64,000 nucleotides of DNA from Rhodococcus sp. AW25M09 (GCF_000333955.1 NZ_CAPS01000146.1:20779-84778), one strand, 5' to 3'; shown: positions 1-9,060, counted from the stretch's first letter. The notes: generated by a model from the sequence alone, not told the origin. Translations and numbers: made by a program.

Positions 1-951
1 GGCATCACACAGGTGTACCGGTGGGTGACCGACGAGCAGAACCTCGAACCGATCCAGCTGCTCCGCGAGGGCGGCTACTCCCTGATGGCAGACGGCCTCT
101 CCGCCCACTACAACGCCACCCCGAAGCAACGCAGCGGCGTATTCACCACCGCCAAGAAGATGATCAACTGCCTCAAGCTCAGCTCGGTGCATCCCTGGAT
201 CGAGCGGACCGGACCGGGCGATACCCGGCCCGAGTTCGACCCGGCCACGTTCGCACGGTCGCAGACCGACACCCTCTACAGCCTGTCCAAGGAAGGCGTC
301 GGGTCGGTCGGGCCGCTGGTCACCGCCCTCACCGTCGCGGTGTGTGACGAGATACTCGACTACGCCAGCGAGATCGAGGGCGGGCGTCTGCGGACACCGG
401 TCCTGTTCGCCCTGGACGAGGTCGCCAATGTCGTTCGCTGGCAGGAGCTTCCCGGCCTCTACAGCCACTTCGGCTCGCGCGGCATCATCATCATGTCCAT
501 CCTGCAGTCGTGGTCGCAGGGGGTGCGCTGCTGGGGCGAGGACGGCATGAAAGCGCTGTGGTCGGCCGCGAACGTGAAGGTCTACGGCGGCGGTGTCGCC
601 GTCGACGACGGACCGTTCCTGCGCAACATGTCCACTGCCGTGGGCGATCACTACGAACTCTCCGGATCGGTTTCGTCCGGACGAGGCGGTGGGTCGCAAT
701 CGCGGCAGCGCACCAAGGTGCGCACCCTGACCGAAGACGCCCTCGAAGCCCTCCCCCGCGGCCGCGCCCTGGTCCGCTCGTCGGGCAACCTGCCGGTATT
801 GATCAAGACGGTGCAGTGGAGCGACGGCCCGTACGCCGACGCCGTGGCCGCCGCGCAGGAGCGAGCCAACCAGGCCGCCGACGACCGAGCCCGCACCGTC
901 CGACTCGACAAAACACCCGAGTTCAGCGGAACCGAAGCCACGCCGCTATGA
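1..951 (+). CDS. VirD4/TraG-type coupling protein, C-terminal part (5' end outside window)
   Basis: The reading frame is open from the first base (GITQVYRW...), so this is the last ~316 residues of a longer protein. It matches the C-terminal half of type IV coupling proteins (TraG/TraD/VirD4), hexameric membrane ATPases that hand the relaxase-DNA complex to the secretion channel. The Walker B-like strand VLFALDEVANV, the following 'GSRGIIIMSILQSWSQG' helix, and the late 'LPRGRALVRSSGNLPVLIKT' strand are characteristic of the TraM-recognition part of the family. The Walker A half lies outside the window. It overlaps the next gene by ATGA, so the three genes at the left edge form one operon. 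The family call is confident; which transfer system it serves cannot be seen here. Confidence 0.88.
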   Translation, partial: GITQVYRWVTDEQNLEPIQLLREGGYSLMADGLSAHYNATPKQRSGVFTTAKKMINCLKLSSVHPWIERTGPGDTRPEFDPATFARSQTDTLYSLSKEGVGSVGPLVTALTVAVCDEILDYASEIEGGRLRTPVLFALDEVANVVRWQELPGLYSHFGSRGIIIMSILQSWSQGVRCWGEDGMKALWSAANVKVYGGGVAVDDGPFLRNMSTAVGDHYELSGSVSSGRGGGSQSRQRTKVRTLTEDALEALPRGRALVRSSGNLPVLIKTVQWSDGPYADAVAAAQERANQAADDRARTVRLDKTPEFSGTEATPL

Positions 952-1727
952 GCGACGACGATCCCGACTTCGATCCGCTGAGCGAGATCCCCTCACCCGA
1001 CGAACCCCCGCCCTACGACGACCTTCCAGCGTTCGAAGATGCCCCGCCGTTCGGTCCGGGCAACGAGACAGTCGGCGACGCAACAGAATACGCGACGGCA
1101 GACGAGCTACCACAGAGTCTGCAAGCGTTGGTCGAGCACAGCGTGAACAGACGCATCAGCAAAGAACTCGCCGCCATCGCGGAGGCGCAGTTCGAGGAAG
1201 CCCTGACACCCGAGCTGTACGAACGGATGCAGACCGCCACGGCACGCGCACTGGCGGCCCACCTCGAGGAAGCAGCACGTCGAGCCGAAGCGGACGCCGA
1301 CAACGCCGAAGCAAAGCCGGTGTACGAGACCCTGCTCGACTTCGTCGACGAGATGATCCGGCCGCACTATCGCCGCGAGGTGGTCGACGGCAACAGCAAA
1401 AAATGGTGCCCGCAGTGGTGGGCGCACGGTGAGGCGTACCGCCGTCTCGACGCTCTCTGGCGAGCGTGGGAGCACCTGAGGCAAGACCCGAACACCGGGA
1501 TGAGCGTGTGGTGGAGAGATCACGCCGACCACCACATGAGCAAGCTGTTCGACCCTCAGGGCCCGTTCTCCGCCTGCAGCGTCAAACACGGACACAAGAC
1601 GTCCCTGCCGCCGCTGCCCGCAGATCCACCCGACCCGGCCCTGTTCGGAACACCCGCAGATCCGCGAACCGCCGCCCCCGCACCTGAGCTCGTACCCGCC
1701 GCATCCGAAGGAGACGAACACCGATGA
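948..1727 (+). CDS. DUF4913-family plasmid protein
   Basis: 259 residues; starts at the ATG that overlaps the upstream stop codon (ATGA). The N-terminal third is acidic and proline-rich and probably disordered (PDFDPLSEIPSPDEPPPYDD). The C-terminal part carries the DUF4913 signature: a conserved Trp/His-rich segment, WCPQWWAHGEAYRRLDALW followed by SVWWRDHADHHMSKLFDP and GPFSAC. The family is common on actinobacterial conjugative plasmids next to the coupling protein, and its biochemical role is unknown. Context suggests an accessory transfer role. It overlaps the next gene by four bases. Confidence 0.82.
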   Translation: MSDDDPDFDPLSEIPSPDEPPPYDDLPAFEDAPPFGPGNETVGDATEYATADELPQSLQALVEHSVNRRISKELAAIAEAQFEEALTPELYERMQTATARALAAHLEEAARRAEADADNAEAKPVYETLLDFVDEMIRPHYRREVVDGNSKKWCPQWWAHGEAYRRLDALWRAWEHLRQDPNTGMSVWWRDHADHHMSKLFDPQGPFSACSVKHGHKTSLPPLPADPPDPALFGTPADPRTAAPAPELVPAASEGDEHR

Positions 1728-3298
1728 CTCACCCCACCGACGCCCTCACCGACGACCTCGCCCGCGCCCTCCGCACCACCCTGCAGGTCGCCATGCTCGC
1801 CGGCCAGGACATCGCACGTCGACGCGAGAACCGACTCCGCCAGGCGCAACAGGACAGCGAGCAGCGCGCCGCCGCCCTCACTGCCCGCCTACGGGCCGAA
1901 CAAGCCTCCGCTGAGGCGCAACTACGTCCGGTTCATTCACCGCGCTGGTGGACCGCTGCAACCCCGGAGATCCTTGCGAACACCTACCGCACCGCGTACG
2001 CCTGGAAGGACCAATCACCGCTCGCCGCCGACACCCTCACCCGCCTCGACGAGCAGCTGACGCAGCGGCACGGAATCGACACCAGCAAGCTCGGAGTCGA
2101 CCCTGCAGCCGTCGCGGACAAGGTCGAAGCGGTGATGAACGAACGCATCGCCCGCGAGAAGGCAACGGAGCCGTACACCGAGCGCGGCTTCACCATCGTC
2201 GAGGACCGTCCCGCCGGCCGAGGATTCATTCCCACCTGGGACCTCCGGCAAGCCAGCGGTGAGAACGTCGATCAAGAGACCATCGACACCGCACCCGCTC
2301 ACTGGGCGGTCTACCTCGCCCGGGACAAAGAAACTGGCGACTGGACGCCCGAGTACTTCTGCACCGACCCCGACGCCGCCGGCTTGAACCGCCCAATCCC
2401 ACCGCTGCATCTCGCCTACGAGGACTGGTGGTGGGAGATGGCCGCCGAGCACCAGATCGCGGAAATCCACGACCAGTTCATCCACAACGGCAGCGCCTAC
2501 GGCATCGCCCACATGCAAGATCAGATCTCCCGGCGCTACGGCATCGATGCCCGACCGTTCGCCGGCCTACCTGACGACCTCGCAGCCCGCATCAGCAGCG
2601 TCAATGCCGAACGCGACAAGGAACGCGCCGACGACAAAGGCACCCGAGAGCGAGTCGACGCCGCCGCTGCAATCGCACAGACCGACGCGATCGACAAGTC
2701 GGCCGACCGCCGCCAGACGAGCGAAGCTACGGCGCAAAGCGCGCAAGAGCCCGCACCCTCACCTCGCGAACAGCAGGAATTCGCGGACGCGTTGGAGTGG
2801 GCCAAACAGGCTGTACCGCGCGACGCCGAACGCTACGTCGACACGGTCGGCCGCCGCCAGGACGCTGCCCGCGAAACCATCATCACCGGCTGGGAAGTAG
2901 CACAATCGAAAGGATGGGCCGCCGACCACGCGCCCGCACTTGCAGCCCAGTTCGCGCAGAGCGAGGCATCAGCGAACCGCGAGGACTACCTCACTGCCAG
3001 AACGGAACTGATCGGGGAATGGACGACCGCAGGACGTCCCCGCGTCGATGTCATATCAGCGTTAGCGCCGCCTGCAGTCCCGTTCAAGTACGACTCGAAG
3101 GAACGCCGCGACGCACTGACGGCGACGCTGACAGCTGCCGGCGTCGATCCGGATGCGATCGCAGCCCGGCTCGCCGCTGATCGCGACAACGCCCACCCGA
3201 TCGGCGCTCCTGTCGCAGGCGCGTCTTCATCGCCGAAGGCCCGCAAGGGCGACCGCAGCGCCGGTGTCGAAGTCAGTACCGAACGCGGAGATCGCTGA
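1724..3298 (+). CDS. Transfer-operon protein sharing a domain with the ParB-like protein
   Basis: 524 residues, no membrane segments. I do not recognise the whole protein. Residues ~1-70 look like a helical, Arg/Gln/Ala-rich coiled coil; residues 300-500 are also helical and charged. In between, residues ~150-225 (PYTERGFTIVEDRPAGRG ... WAVYLARDKETGDWTPEYF ... DPDAAG) clearly resemble the middle of the ParB-like protein at 23.2-24.9 kb (PYAEQGLTVLEEEPAYGG ... WAVWLSKEDQ ... VWVPEYFTADPDAAG). The start overlaps the DUF4913 stop (ATGA), so it is translated from the same operon as the coupling protein. A cytoplasmic transfer accessory role is inferred from position only. Confidence 0.75.
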   Translation: MTHPTDALTDDLARALRTTLQVAMLAGQDIARRRENRLRQAQQDSEQRAAALTARLRAEQASAEAQLRPVHSPRWWTAATPEILANTYRTAYAWKDQSPLAADTLTRLDEQLTQRHGIDTSKLGVDPAAVADKVEAVMNERIAREKATEPYTERGFTIVEDRPAGRGFIPTWDLRQASGENVDQETIDTAPAHWAVYLARDKETGDWTPEYFCTDPDAAGLNRPIPPLHLAYEDWWWEMAAEHQIAEIHDQFIHNGSAYGIAHMQDQISRRYGIDARPFAGLPDDLAARISSVNAERDKERADDKGTRERVDAAAAIAQTDAIDKSADRRQTSEATAQSAQEPAPSPREQQEFADALEWAKQAVPRDAERYVDTVGRRQDAARETIITGWEVAQSKGWAADHAPALAAQFAQSEASANREDYLTARTELIGEWTTAGRPRVDVISALAPPAVPFKYDSKERRDALTATLTAAGVDPDAIAARLAADRDNAHPIGAPVAGASSSPKARKGDRSAGVEVSTERGDR

Positions 3299-3505
3299 CC
3301 ACGGCTCGCTCGCAAGTCGCCACCTGCAACAACGTCATGTCCGCCCGGCGGGATGAAAAGCTAGCGGCACAGTGTTAATATGCTTATGAGCAAGGAATCA
3401 ACCCTCTAGGTGTAGTGCCTCGACAGTTGGTCTGGCCCTCGGTGTAGCTACGGCAGCCGGGGGCTGCTCTGTATCTGGACCCAGTTCGCCAAGCGCTGGA
3501 ACCGA

Positions 3506-4186
3506 TCAGTCGGTCACGTCGACGAAGTGCACTTGCTTCTTGATTAGGTCGAACATCGTGCTCGTCTCATCGCTGTGGGTGAGAGTGCGCCGGTAGGCCG
3601 CAGAGACGACGTCGGGTAGCCAGAGCAGGCGCTCGAATCTTGGCGAAGTCTGCAGAAGGCGGGTGTTACGGGGGACCTTCTTCTCGGCGACCAACTCTTT
3701 GTGGTTGAGCCTGTCCTTGTTGCGGAAGTTCATCTGGTTGCGCTCTTCTAGCACCAGGAGTTCCACTGGCTCCCACCGGCCGGTGGCTCCGGCAGCAAGT
3801 TCGATCGCCAACGCGCGATAGCACGCCCGCCGAGCCTCTTCGGCGTCGTGATCGTCCTTGTCGACAGGGACTTTGTGCGCAATGACGCACGCCTCGAATC
3901 CTTCCCCCAAGTATTCGAGCATCCGGCGGGTTTTCACGCGGCCGTCCTCTTCGAGCAACGCGTCTGTGGTGTGCCACCACGTTCCGTCCACGATGTCGCC
4001 GAGATCGCGCCTGAGCTCCCCCATGGCGTCTTTGTGGACGATCACTGCAGTGAAGATGTAGAAGGTGTTGGACATCGTCACTGTGGGATCCGGTGCCTGG
4101 TAGGACTCGTCGAGGTAGGCGACCTGACCTGACGTCCGTCTGTACGCCTCCGCGACGATGTCACCTTTGGCCCTGTCGAATCCCAC
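3506..4186 (-). CDS. DUF3800-like protein (RNase H-fold candidate)
   Basis: 226 residues. The N-terminal 'GQVAYLDESYQAPDPTVTMSN' with the YLDES motif, followed by a hydrophobic strand (FYIFTAVIV), resembles DUF3800 proteins, whose DES motif supplies an acidic residue of an RNase H-like fold. The C-terminal segment LLWLPDVVSAAYRR matches the family's late 'aDliayalrr' helix with a conserved aspartate. DUF3800 genes recur among mobile and defence cargo, but their function is not established. It is separated by 23 bp from a TIR-like remnant on the same strand. A GTG or another internal start cannot be excluded. Confidence 0.6.
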   Translation of the reverse strand: MGFDRAKGDIVAEAYRRTSGQVAYLDESYQAPDPTVTMSNTFYIFTAVIVHKDAMGELRRDLGDIVDGTWWHTTDALLEEDGRVKTRRMLEYLGEGFEACVIAHKVPVDKDDHDAEEARRACYRALAIELAAGATGRWEPVELLVLEERNQMNFRNKDRLNHKELVAEKKVPRNTRLLQTSPRFERLLWLPDVVSAAYRRTLTHSDETSTMFDLIKKQVHFVDVTD

Positions 4187-4209
4187 CGGATGATCCTAGT
4201 GACGTTCCT

Positions 4210-4455
4210 TCAGAGCAGACCTTCGCGTTCCAGGACTTGACGGAGGTCTTCGTAAATCGCAGAGATTCTGTTGGCTGGGTACCGAAGTTGGCTCAGTCCT
4301 GTGATATTGGAGAACTCTTCGCACCCCTCCTCAAGCAGGACTATGGCCTTCTCGAAACCGAGACGTCCCTGAAACAGGCCTACTTCGTGAATTACGTTGG
4401 CTCGCGTGCCACAGCAAGATTCATCGACCCCTCGGTCCCCCGCCAGAACGGTCGT
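4210..4455 (-). pseudogene. TIR-like nucleotide-binding domain remnant (C-terminal ~81 codons)
   Basis: An open frame on the minus strand with no ATG or GTG start that ends in a TGA at 4210-4212. Its translation (TRANVIHEVGLFQGRLGFEK, then VLLEEGCEEFSNITGLSQ, then RYPANRISAIYEDLRQ and VLEREGLL) matches the C-terminus of predicted nucleotide-binding proteins with a TIR-like domain (CAP12/Pycsar-effector type, PF10137). The upstream half of the domain is missing: the frame is closed by a TGA at 4456-4458, and the next gene upstream is unrelated. This is therefore a decayed 3' fragment of a defence effector gene, unless it is expressed by readthrough, for which I see no signal. Confidence 0.72.
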
Positions 4456-4466
4456 TCAGAACGACG

Positions 4467-5000
4467 TCACCGAATCCGGAGTGTCCGTGGCGTCTCTACG
4501 GTTTTACCTGTTGCTAGTTGCGCTGTCATGTAGACACCGGACACTCTCTCGTGCAGGACTTCGCGCGAGCTTCTGACAAGGAGCTCGGCGTGTTCGGCGG
4601 ACAGATACCAGCTGGCGTTGGAGCCGGGCTGCAACGTCAGCGGAAGGTCAGGTCCGATCCGTTCTCCAATCGGTACGAATCGCGCGGACCCACCGCGTGA
4701 AAGCATCGCGACCGTCTCCACGACGACCGGTGCTCGCCCGTGATTCGTGACCTGAACACCCACTACAGGTGACCCGGTCACGCCCTGTCGCTGCAAGCTT
4801 GTCGTGTCGAATCCTGTGCCGTCTTTCCGAACAGGGCCCACCCAAGCTTGAGCTCCGTCCGACAGCCCGTGCATCAGGGAAGCCTTTGGCCTTCCGGCAG
4901 AGAGCAACCACTGCGCTATCTGCCACCCCAGGGAGAGCCCCGCCAGTACGAGCGAGAGAGCCGAGATGAGCAAGGCCACTGACGACGCGTCCACAATCAA
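4467..5000 (-). CDS. Membrane-anchored protein of unknown function
   Basis: 177 residues. Residues ~7-30 (SVALLISALSLVLAGLSLGW) form one N-terminal transmembrane helix. The rest is a soluble, probably beta-rich domain (VVGVQVTNHGRAPVVVETVA, LTLQPGSNASWYLSAEH) of the kind seen in small membrane-tethered actinobacterial proteins beside mobile cargo. The frame is intact and distinct from the TIR-like remnant just downstream. No catalytic motif is visible. Confidence 0.68.
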   Translation of the reverse strand: MIVDASSVALLISALSLVLAGLSLGWQIAQWLLSAGRPKASLMHGLSDGAQAWVGPVRKDGTGFDTTSLQRQGVTGSPVVGVQVTNHGRAPVVVETVAMLSRGGSARFVPIGERIGPDLPLTLQPGSNASWYLSAEHAELLVRSSREVLHERVSGVYMTAQLATGKTVETPRTLRIR

Positions 5001-5031
5001 TCCTCTCTAGCGGGTTGCACGCGCACAGCAA

Positions 5032-5247
5032 CTACAAACTCGGTGGATTGCCTTGGCCGTTGTCGTCTTCTTGTTCGTCGTCGTCCATGCGGCGAATCTG
5101 AAGTACGACGTCAACCTTGAGCGAACGAATCACTTCTTTGTCTTTGACGAAGGTGAAGAACTTGGCGTCTACCTTGTACGAATCGGCCTCGATCACTTTG
5201 TCGAAGTCTCGTCTGTTGCTGTTGTACAGGACCTCGAACCTGGCCAT
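5032..5247 (-). CDS. Small protein downstream of a PD-(D/E)XK nuclease
   Basis: 71 residues, MARFEVLYNSNRRDFDKVIE onward, with a highly acidic tail (MDDDEQEDDNGQG). The ATG is preceded by a good ribosome site (GGAG about 8 bases upstream) and begins 12 bp after the nuclease stop, so the two are almost certainly co-translated. The start of the longer frame that runs through the nuclease C-terminus is rejected because that part is only a shadow. It may be a partner or regulator of the nuclease; this is inferred from linkage alone. Confidence 0.62.
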   Translation of the reverse strand: MARFEVLYNSNRRDFDKVIEADSYKVDAKFFTFVKDKEVIRSLKVDVVLQIRRMDDDEQEDDNGQGNPPSL

Positions 5248-5258
5248 CTCTGGTCTCC

Positions 5259-6710
5259 TTACTTGATCTTCGAGGCGGATGGTTTGTTGTCGTGGCGGGC
5301 ATCGACAAACAGCGGCTTCATCGTGACGCCTTTCTGGTCGCTCAGAGTCCTGCAAGTGTCCTTGACCTTGTCGATGCGAGCGGTGGAAAAATCTTGGTCG
5401 GTGAATCCGACACACAGGTAGTAGCCGCCAGAAATTTGCTCCGTCTTGAGATACTGCGGTAGCTGTTTTTCCCGGCCTTGGAAGAACTTGGTGCTTGCGA
5501 TGAACTTCACTTCGATCAGAGCGCGTTTGGTCCAACCGGCCGAAAATTTGAAGTCGACCGGCCCTCGGCCCATGTTGGGTTCCTTGCTGATATCGACGTC
5601 GGCGGCTTTGCACTGCTGCACCCACATAGCTCCAGCAATTGCTTGGACAATTTTCTCGTCGCGGTGCTTGGTCAGGTCGTCGTTCCACAGAGCCTTCCAC
5701 AGGTCGGTGTCTTCGACTGCCGTCCTGAACTCATCGGCAAGATCCTTGACCCAGTCCATAAAGTCGGACTGAGACTTCGGCTGCGACACGCTCGAACTCG
5801 CCCCCGCTGCAGCCTGGCGACCGGCCTCAGCCCAGCCGACCAACAGTTTGGGATCCCGTTGCACGTCGTACGGCAGAAGTTCTTCGTTTTCGAGGGTTTC
5901 CAGGTAGCGCAAAGCAATGTCCGGCCGAGCTCGGGCGACAGCATGACCGCGCGCGGTCTTCGCCTGTTTTGTCAGAGACTCCTCCAGGTCGTAATTCAGA
6001 TCATCTCGCAATACGTCGGCCTCGGTGGCCTCGGCCCATCCCCAGAAGCCGTCCGCTGTCACACGAGGGATGTCTTTCAGGAAACGTTCTGGAACCAGAA
6101 GAAGTCCGCCACTGACGGCGGGGCTCTTGGGCAGCGCAAGTCGCCGGTCGTTCCATCGCCCTTCTTTGGTCCAAGAAGCGTGCTTGACCATGACGTCAGT
6201 CGTCGGAATCGTGTGCCGAGTGACGATCTGACTGGTGTAGTCGATGAACTTGGCTTTGACGATGTTGCAGAACGCATCGCTGATCCGGTCCACGCCCATT
6301 CCATCGCAGAACAGAGCGAAGGCCTCGACGTAATCGACTGTGCCGATCGCGTGTGAGTTCAGGATGTCGAGTGCTTCGGCCATGCGCCGGGCGAAGTCTC
6401 TGCCGGTGCCCGATCCTTCTGGGTGCCCCATCGACAGGCCGAGCGCGAACTCTTTCGGTTCGGGGAAGCGAAGCATGCGCTCGGCCTTGCGCCATGCTGG
6501 CGAGTTCTTGTCTCCGCCGGCTCGTGCTACGTACCTGACAGCAAGTCCGAAGAAGTCTGTCAACTGGTCATGTGTGCCGGACCAATACGGGTCAGCATCG
6601 TCGAAGACAAGGAACGGGTCGACATACAGCGGCGTGTCTTCGGTGCACTCGAGATCGAACCAGTCGTCATCGTCATTGCGAGAGATCGAGAACTCGTCTG
6701 AGAAACGCAT
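5259..6710 (-). CDS. Putative PD-(D/E)XK nuclease, defence-like
   Basis: 483 residues; no family name recognised. The C-terminal third (residues ~380-440) reads GRGPVDFKFSAGWTKRALIEVKFI: an Asp, a spacer, then a hydrophobic beta strand ending in EVK. This is the catalytic D...ExK pattern of restriction-type nucleases. It is followed by 'QYLKTEQISGGYYLCVGFTD', consistent with the next core strand. The N-terminal 300 residues are unusual (acidic start SISRNDDDDWFDLE, then LYVDPFLVFDD) and may be the sensor. Together with the 71-residue gene directly downstream it makes a two-gene cassette between a TIR-like remnant and the mobilisation genes. A defence role is inference. Confidence 0.62.
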   Translation of the reverse strand: MRFSDEFSISRNDDDDWFDLECTEDTPLYVDPFLVFDDADPYWSGTHDQLTDFFGLAVRYVARAGGDKNSPAWRKAERMLRFPEPKEFALGLSMGHPEGSGTGRDFARRMAEALDILNSHAIGTVDYVEAFALFCDGMGVDRISDAFCNIVKAKFIDYTSQIVTRHTIPTTDVMVKHASWTKEGRWNDRRLALPKSPAVSGGLLLVPERFLKDIPRVTADGFWGWAEATEADVLRDDLNYDLEESLTKQAKTARGHAVARARPDIALRYLETLENEELLPYDVQRDPKLLVGWAEAGRQAAAGASSSVSQPKSQSDFMDWVKDLADEFRTAVEDTDLWKALWNDDLTKHRDEKIVQAIAGAMWVQQCKAADVDISKEPNMGRGPVDFKFSAGWTKRALIEVKFIASTKFFQGREKQLPQYLKTEQISGGYYLCVGFTDQDFSTARIDKVKDTCRTLSDQKGVTMKPLFVDARHDNKPSASKIK

Positions 6711-6855
6711 CGCTGCCCCCGAAGCACTCTGAGCCCCGGTCGGTCCGAAGCTAATTCTTTACCGGATCATGAATGTGCGGTCGCTGCCAGCTGCCACGCC
6801 GAAGGACAGCAGCGCAGGCGCACATGCTCCACAAGCTGTCAGACGTATCTGGATG

Positions 6856-8604
6856 TCAACGCTCTACACCGGGTTCGTTTCGGCGCGTTGATTGTCGGTT
6901 AGGTGCAGCTTGCGGGGAGGCCAAGGTGTGAGACCGGTTAGGACGCCCGACAGTGTCGGCATGGCGCGCTTTGAGGACTTCTTTGATCTCGTCGGAGATG
7001 TCGGTGCGCGCATCGACTTCTGCGTCGTACGCCTTGCGGTGCTCACTGGCCGTCAGTGGCCGTGTGCGCTCGGCAACCGAAACCGGTGATGTCGCCTGAT
7101 ATGCCTCGGCCGTGGGCTGTAATCGTGCACGTACGGCTGCGAGTTCGGTTAGCGCCAACGTCTCCACCGTCGACGCGCGCGCCAGATCTCCTACAGCGCG
7201 GTGCGCGTCCGCGATCGCTTGCATTGTCTTGGTCAACTGTTGCAGCAGCAGCATGTACGCCGCTGTCGGGTCGTCGGTGGCGAGCTGCAGCATGATCAGC
7301 GCAGCTCCGCCGGCGGAGATCGTCTTCTTCGGTACCGGTGCGCGTTGGTGCGCCGAGATCTGCGCCGAGTCGGCCAGTGTTCGTGCCGCCGCAGCCAAGG
7401 GACCGGGCGTGGTCTCCACCCGCGCCGACCATGCCGCGAACACACCGGAGGTGCGGCCGGCGGCGCGTGCCCATTGCGCGGTGTCGGTCGCTGGGATCGA
7501 CGCGAGGTAGGTGTTCCATTTGCCGATGTCGTCGGCGGCAAGGGCGACCAGCTTCGGGTCGATCGGCGCGCGTTCGCGCCCGTCGGTGACGGTGACCGCT
7601 GTCCCGCGACGCGTGGCCTTCCACTCGGCTGCAGCCGCTGTACGGGCGTCCTCGCTCTGGTCCCATTCGTCCCGCAACCGCGGCAGGGTGAGGTCTTTCG
7701 ACAGGCGTCCGCCGCCGTACCAAACCGGTTTGCTGCCGTTCGCGCGGTCGGCGGGTGTCGGTGTCGTGGCCACGGAATAGCCGACCACCTCGCCGGCCGA
7801 ACCCTTGTCGTAGCGGGGGCGCACCAGAAGCTTGTGTTCGCGTAGCCGGCGGACAAACTCGGCTTCGGTCTTCGATGCGGTCGCGCAGGCCCGCACCGTC
7901 CGCTCCATCGACTCGCGCGCAGTTTCCGGTGCACAGGCCCGTCGCGCTCGCGCCGCTTCGGCCGGTTTGATTCCCCGCGTGCCGCGCTCGGCTTCCCGTG
8001 AGGCCAGCACCACCAGATTGTGTCGCCGTTCGAGGACGTTGCACGCCGCCTGTGCGCGCTTGAAGTCGTTGAATGTGTTGACCTTCGTTCCGTCCTCGCG
8101 GACAGCGGATGCCGCGATGTGGATGTGGTCGCCGCCGGCTGTGGTCTTGCCGTGGCGGATCGCCACCCAGCGAGCCGGGGCGCGCGGTGAGTCCGCGTCG
8201 TCGAAGTCCATTTCCTTCATGAAGTCGGCCGCGATCGTCGCCCACTTCTCGTCCGACAGCTCGCCCTCATCGGGGTTGAGCGAGAGGGAGCAGTGCCACA
8301 CGTTCTGATCCGATGTCGCGTCGGCCAACGCCACCGACCGCGGCACTCCGTCGTCGATGGCAGCGTTCATCTTCCGTCGGCTCGTCACCGACACCTCGGT
8401 CCCGAACACCACCCGCGCAGTATCGAGCTTTCCGGCCAACTCGATGGCATCTTCGTGCGACAGCTCCCCCGCTGGTGCCCCATAGACGATGGCTTCGTGG
8501 CCGGTGACGATGTGCGGATTCTCGTGCTCGTTCGACTTACCCGGACCGGCGAGATACACCACCAGACCGGTCATCTTCGCGCCCCGAGTGATGTTCGGTA
8601 TCAA
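6856..8604 (-). CDS. MOB-P-type relaxase (mobilisation nuclease)
   Basis: 582 residues. The N-terminal ~220 residues match the VirD2/MobA relaxase domain (PF03432). A motif near residue 165 reads RWVAIRHGKTTAGGDHIHIA, where the HxH pair coordinates the metal used for transesterification at nic. The following ASAVREDGTKVNTFNDFKRAQ is also typical. A candidate catalytic tyrosine lies in the first 40 residues (VVYLAGPG or IVYGAPAG). The C-terminal half is long, Ala/Arg-rich and helical, probably for DNA or coupling-protein contacts. Its ATG overlaps the mobC stop (ATGA), so the pair is one operon transcribed away from the candidate oriT. The enzyme would nick oriT, stay bound to the 5' end and pilot the strand through the coupling protein encoded at the left edge. 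Confidence 0.88.
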   Translation of the reverse strand: MIPNITRGAKMTGLVVYLAGPGKSNEHENPHIVTGHEAIVYGAPAGELSHEDAIELAGKLDTARVVFGTEVSVTSRRKMNAAIDDGVPRSVALADATSDQNVWHCSLSLNPDEGELSDEKWATIAADFMKEMDFDDADSPRAPARWVAIRHGKTTAGGDHIHIAASAVREDGTKVNTFNDFKRAQAACNVLERRHNLVVLASREAERGTRGIKPAEAARARRACAPETARESMERTVRACATASKTEAEFVRRLREHKLLVRPRYDKGSAGEVVGYSVATTPTPADRANGSKPVWYGGGRLSKDLTLPRLRDEWDQSEDARTAAAAEWKATRRGTAVTVTDGRERAPIDPKLVALAADDIGKWNTYLASIPATDTAQWARAAGRTSGVFAAWSARVETTPGPLAAAARTLADSAQISAHQRAPVPKKTISAGGAALIMLQLATDDPTAAYMLLLQQLTKTMQAIADAHRAVGDLARASTVETLALTELAAVRARLQPTAEAYQATSPVSVAERTRPLTASEHRKAYDAEVDARTDISDEIKEVLKARHADTVGRPNRSHTLASPQAAPNRQSTRRNEPGVER

Positions 8605-8981
8605 CGCCCGACCAGATCCCGGGGCAACCGTTCGAGTCGATCGAACACGCGCCGCACCGCCGCAATCGCCGCCGCCGTCTCCGGAGGCAACTCACCCGTT
8701 GCATTCGCCACCTTGGCCAGCTGATTGAGATTGCGGCCCACCGCCGCAATGAGCTTCGTCGCCGCGAACAACTCCGTCAGATCCTCACGCGAGACCGTCG
8801 AGCGCGGGGCTTTGAGAGCGGAGTCGATCAACAGCCGGGCCACCGTCACACCCTGCACTCGGGCAGCAGCCTGGACCGCCATCTCCTGCTCGGCCGTCAG
8901 CTTCACCACGTGCCTGTACTCACGGCCCCCGACGACGTTCGACTGACGGGTGCGCAGCCACCCAGCTTTGCGTTCTGCCAT
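8601..8981 (-). CDS. mobC: MobC-like relaxosome accessory protein
   Basis: 126 residues from the ATG at 8981, chosen over an upstream in-frame start because AGGAG sits about 8 bases before it. The start of the fold (EYRHVVKLTAEQEMAVQAAA) looks like a ribbon-helix-helix beta strand and helix. The later NLNQLAKVANATGELPPETA is the MobC signature (rNLNQlArhaN...g). MobC proteins bind oriT, open the duplex and recruit the relaxase. It lies between the candidate oriT and the relaxase gene, which is the usual order. Confidence 0.85.
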   Translation of the reverse strand: MAERKAGWLRTRQSNVVGGREYRHVVKLTAEQEMAVQAAARVQGVTVARLLIDSALKAPRSTVSREDLTELFAATKLIAAVGRNLNQLAKVANATGELPPETAAAIAAVRRVFDRLERLPRDLVGR

Positions 8982-9060
8982 CACCCGCTCCTCCCGTTCG
9001 CATCTCACATCGGCCCAGCGCAGCGACCCCAGACCTGGGGACCACGCGATCAGCGTGTCA

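Noticed and set aside
3390..3475. tRNA-like or structured RNA around GCCCTCGGTGTAGCTACGGCAGCCGGGGGC
   Set aside because: No cloverleaf can be drawn and there is no TTC loop; only a short imperfect hairpin is present.
4093..4533. Plus-strand open frame of 146 codons
   Set aside because: The minus strand of the same region encodes a clear TIR-like C-terminus and parts of two other genes; the plus frame has no protein-like features.
7043..8245. 400-codon minus-strand frame inside the relaxase gene
   Set aside because: Arg/Gly/Pro/His-rich out-of-frame reading typical of high-GC coding DNA; the relaxase frame carries the HxH motif.
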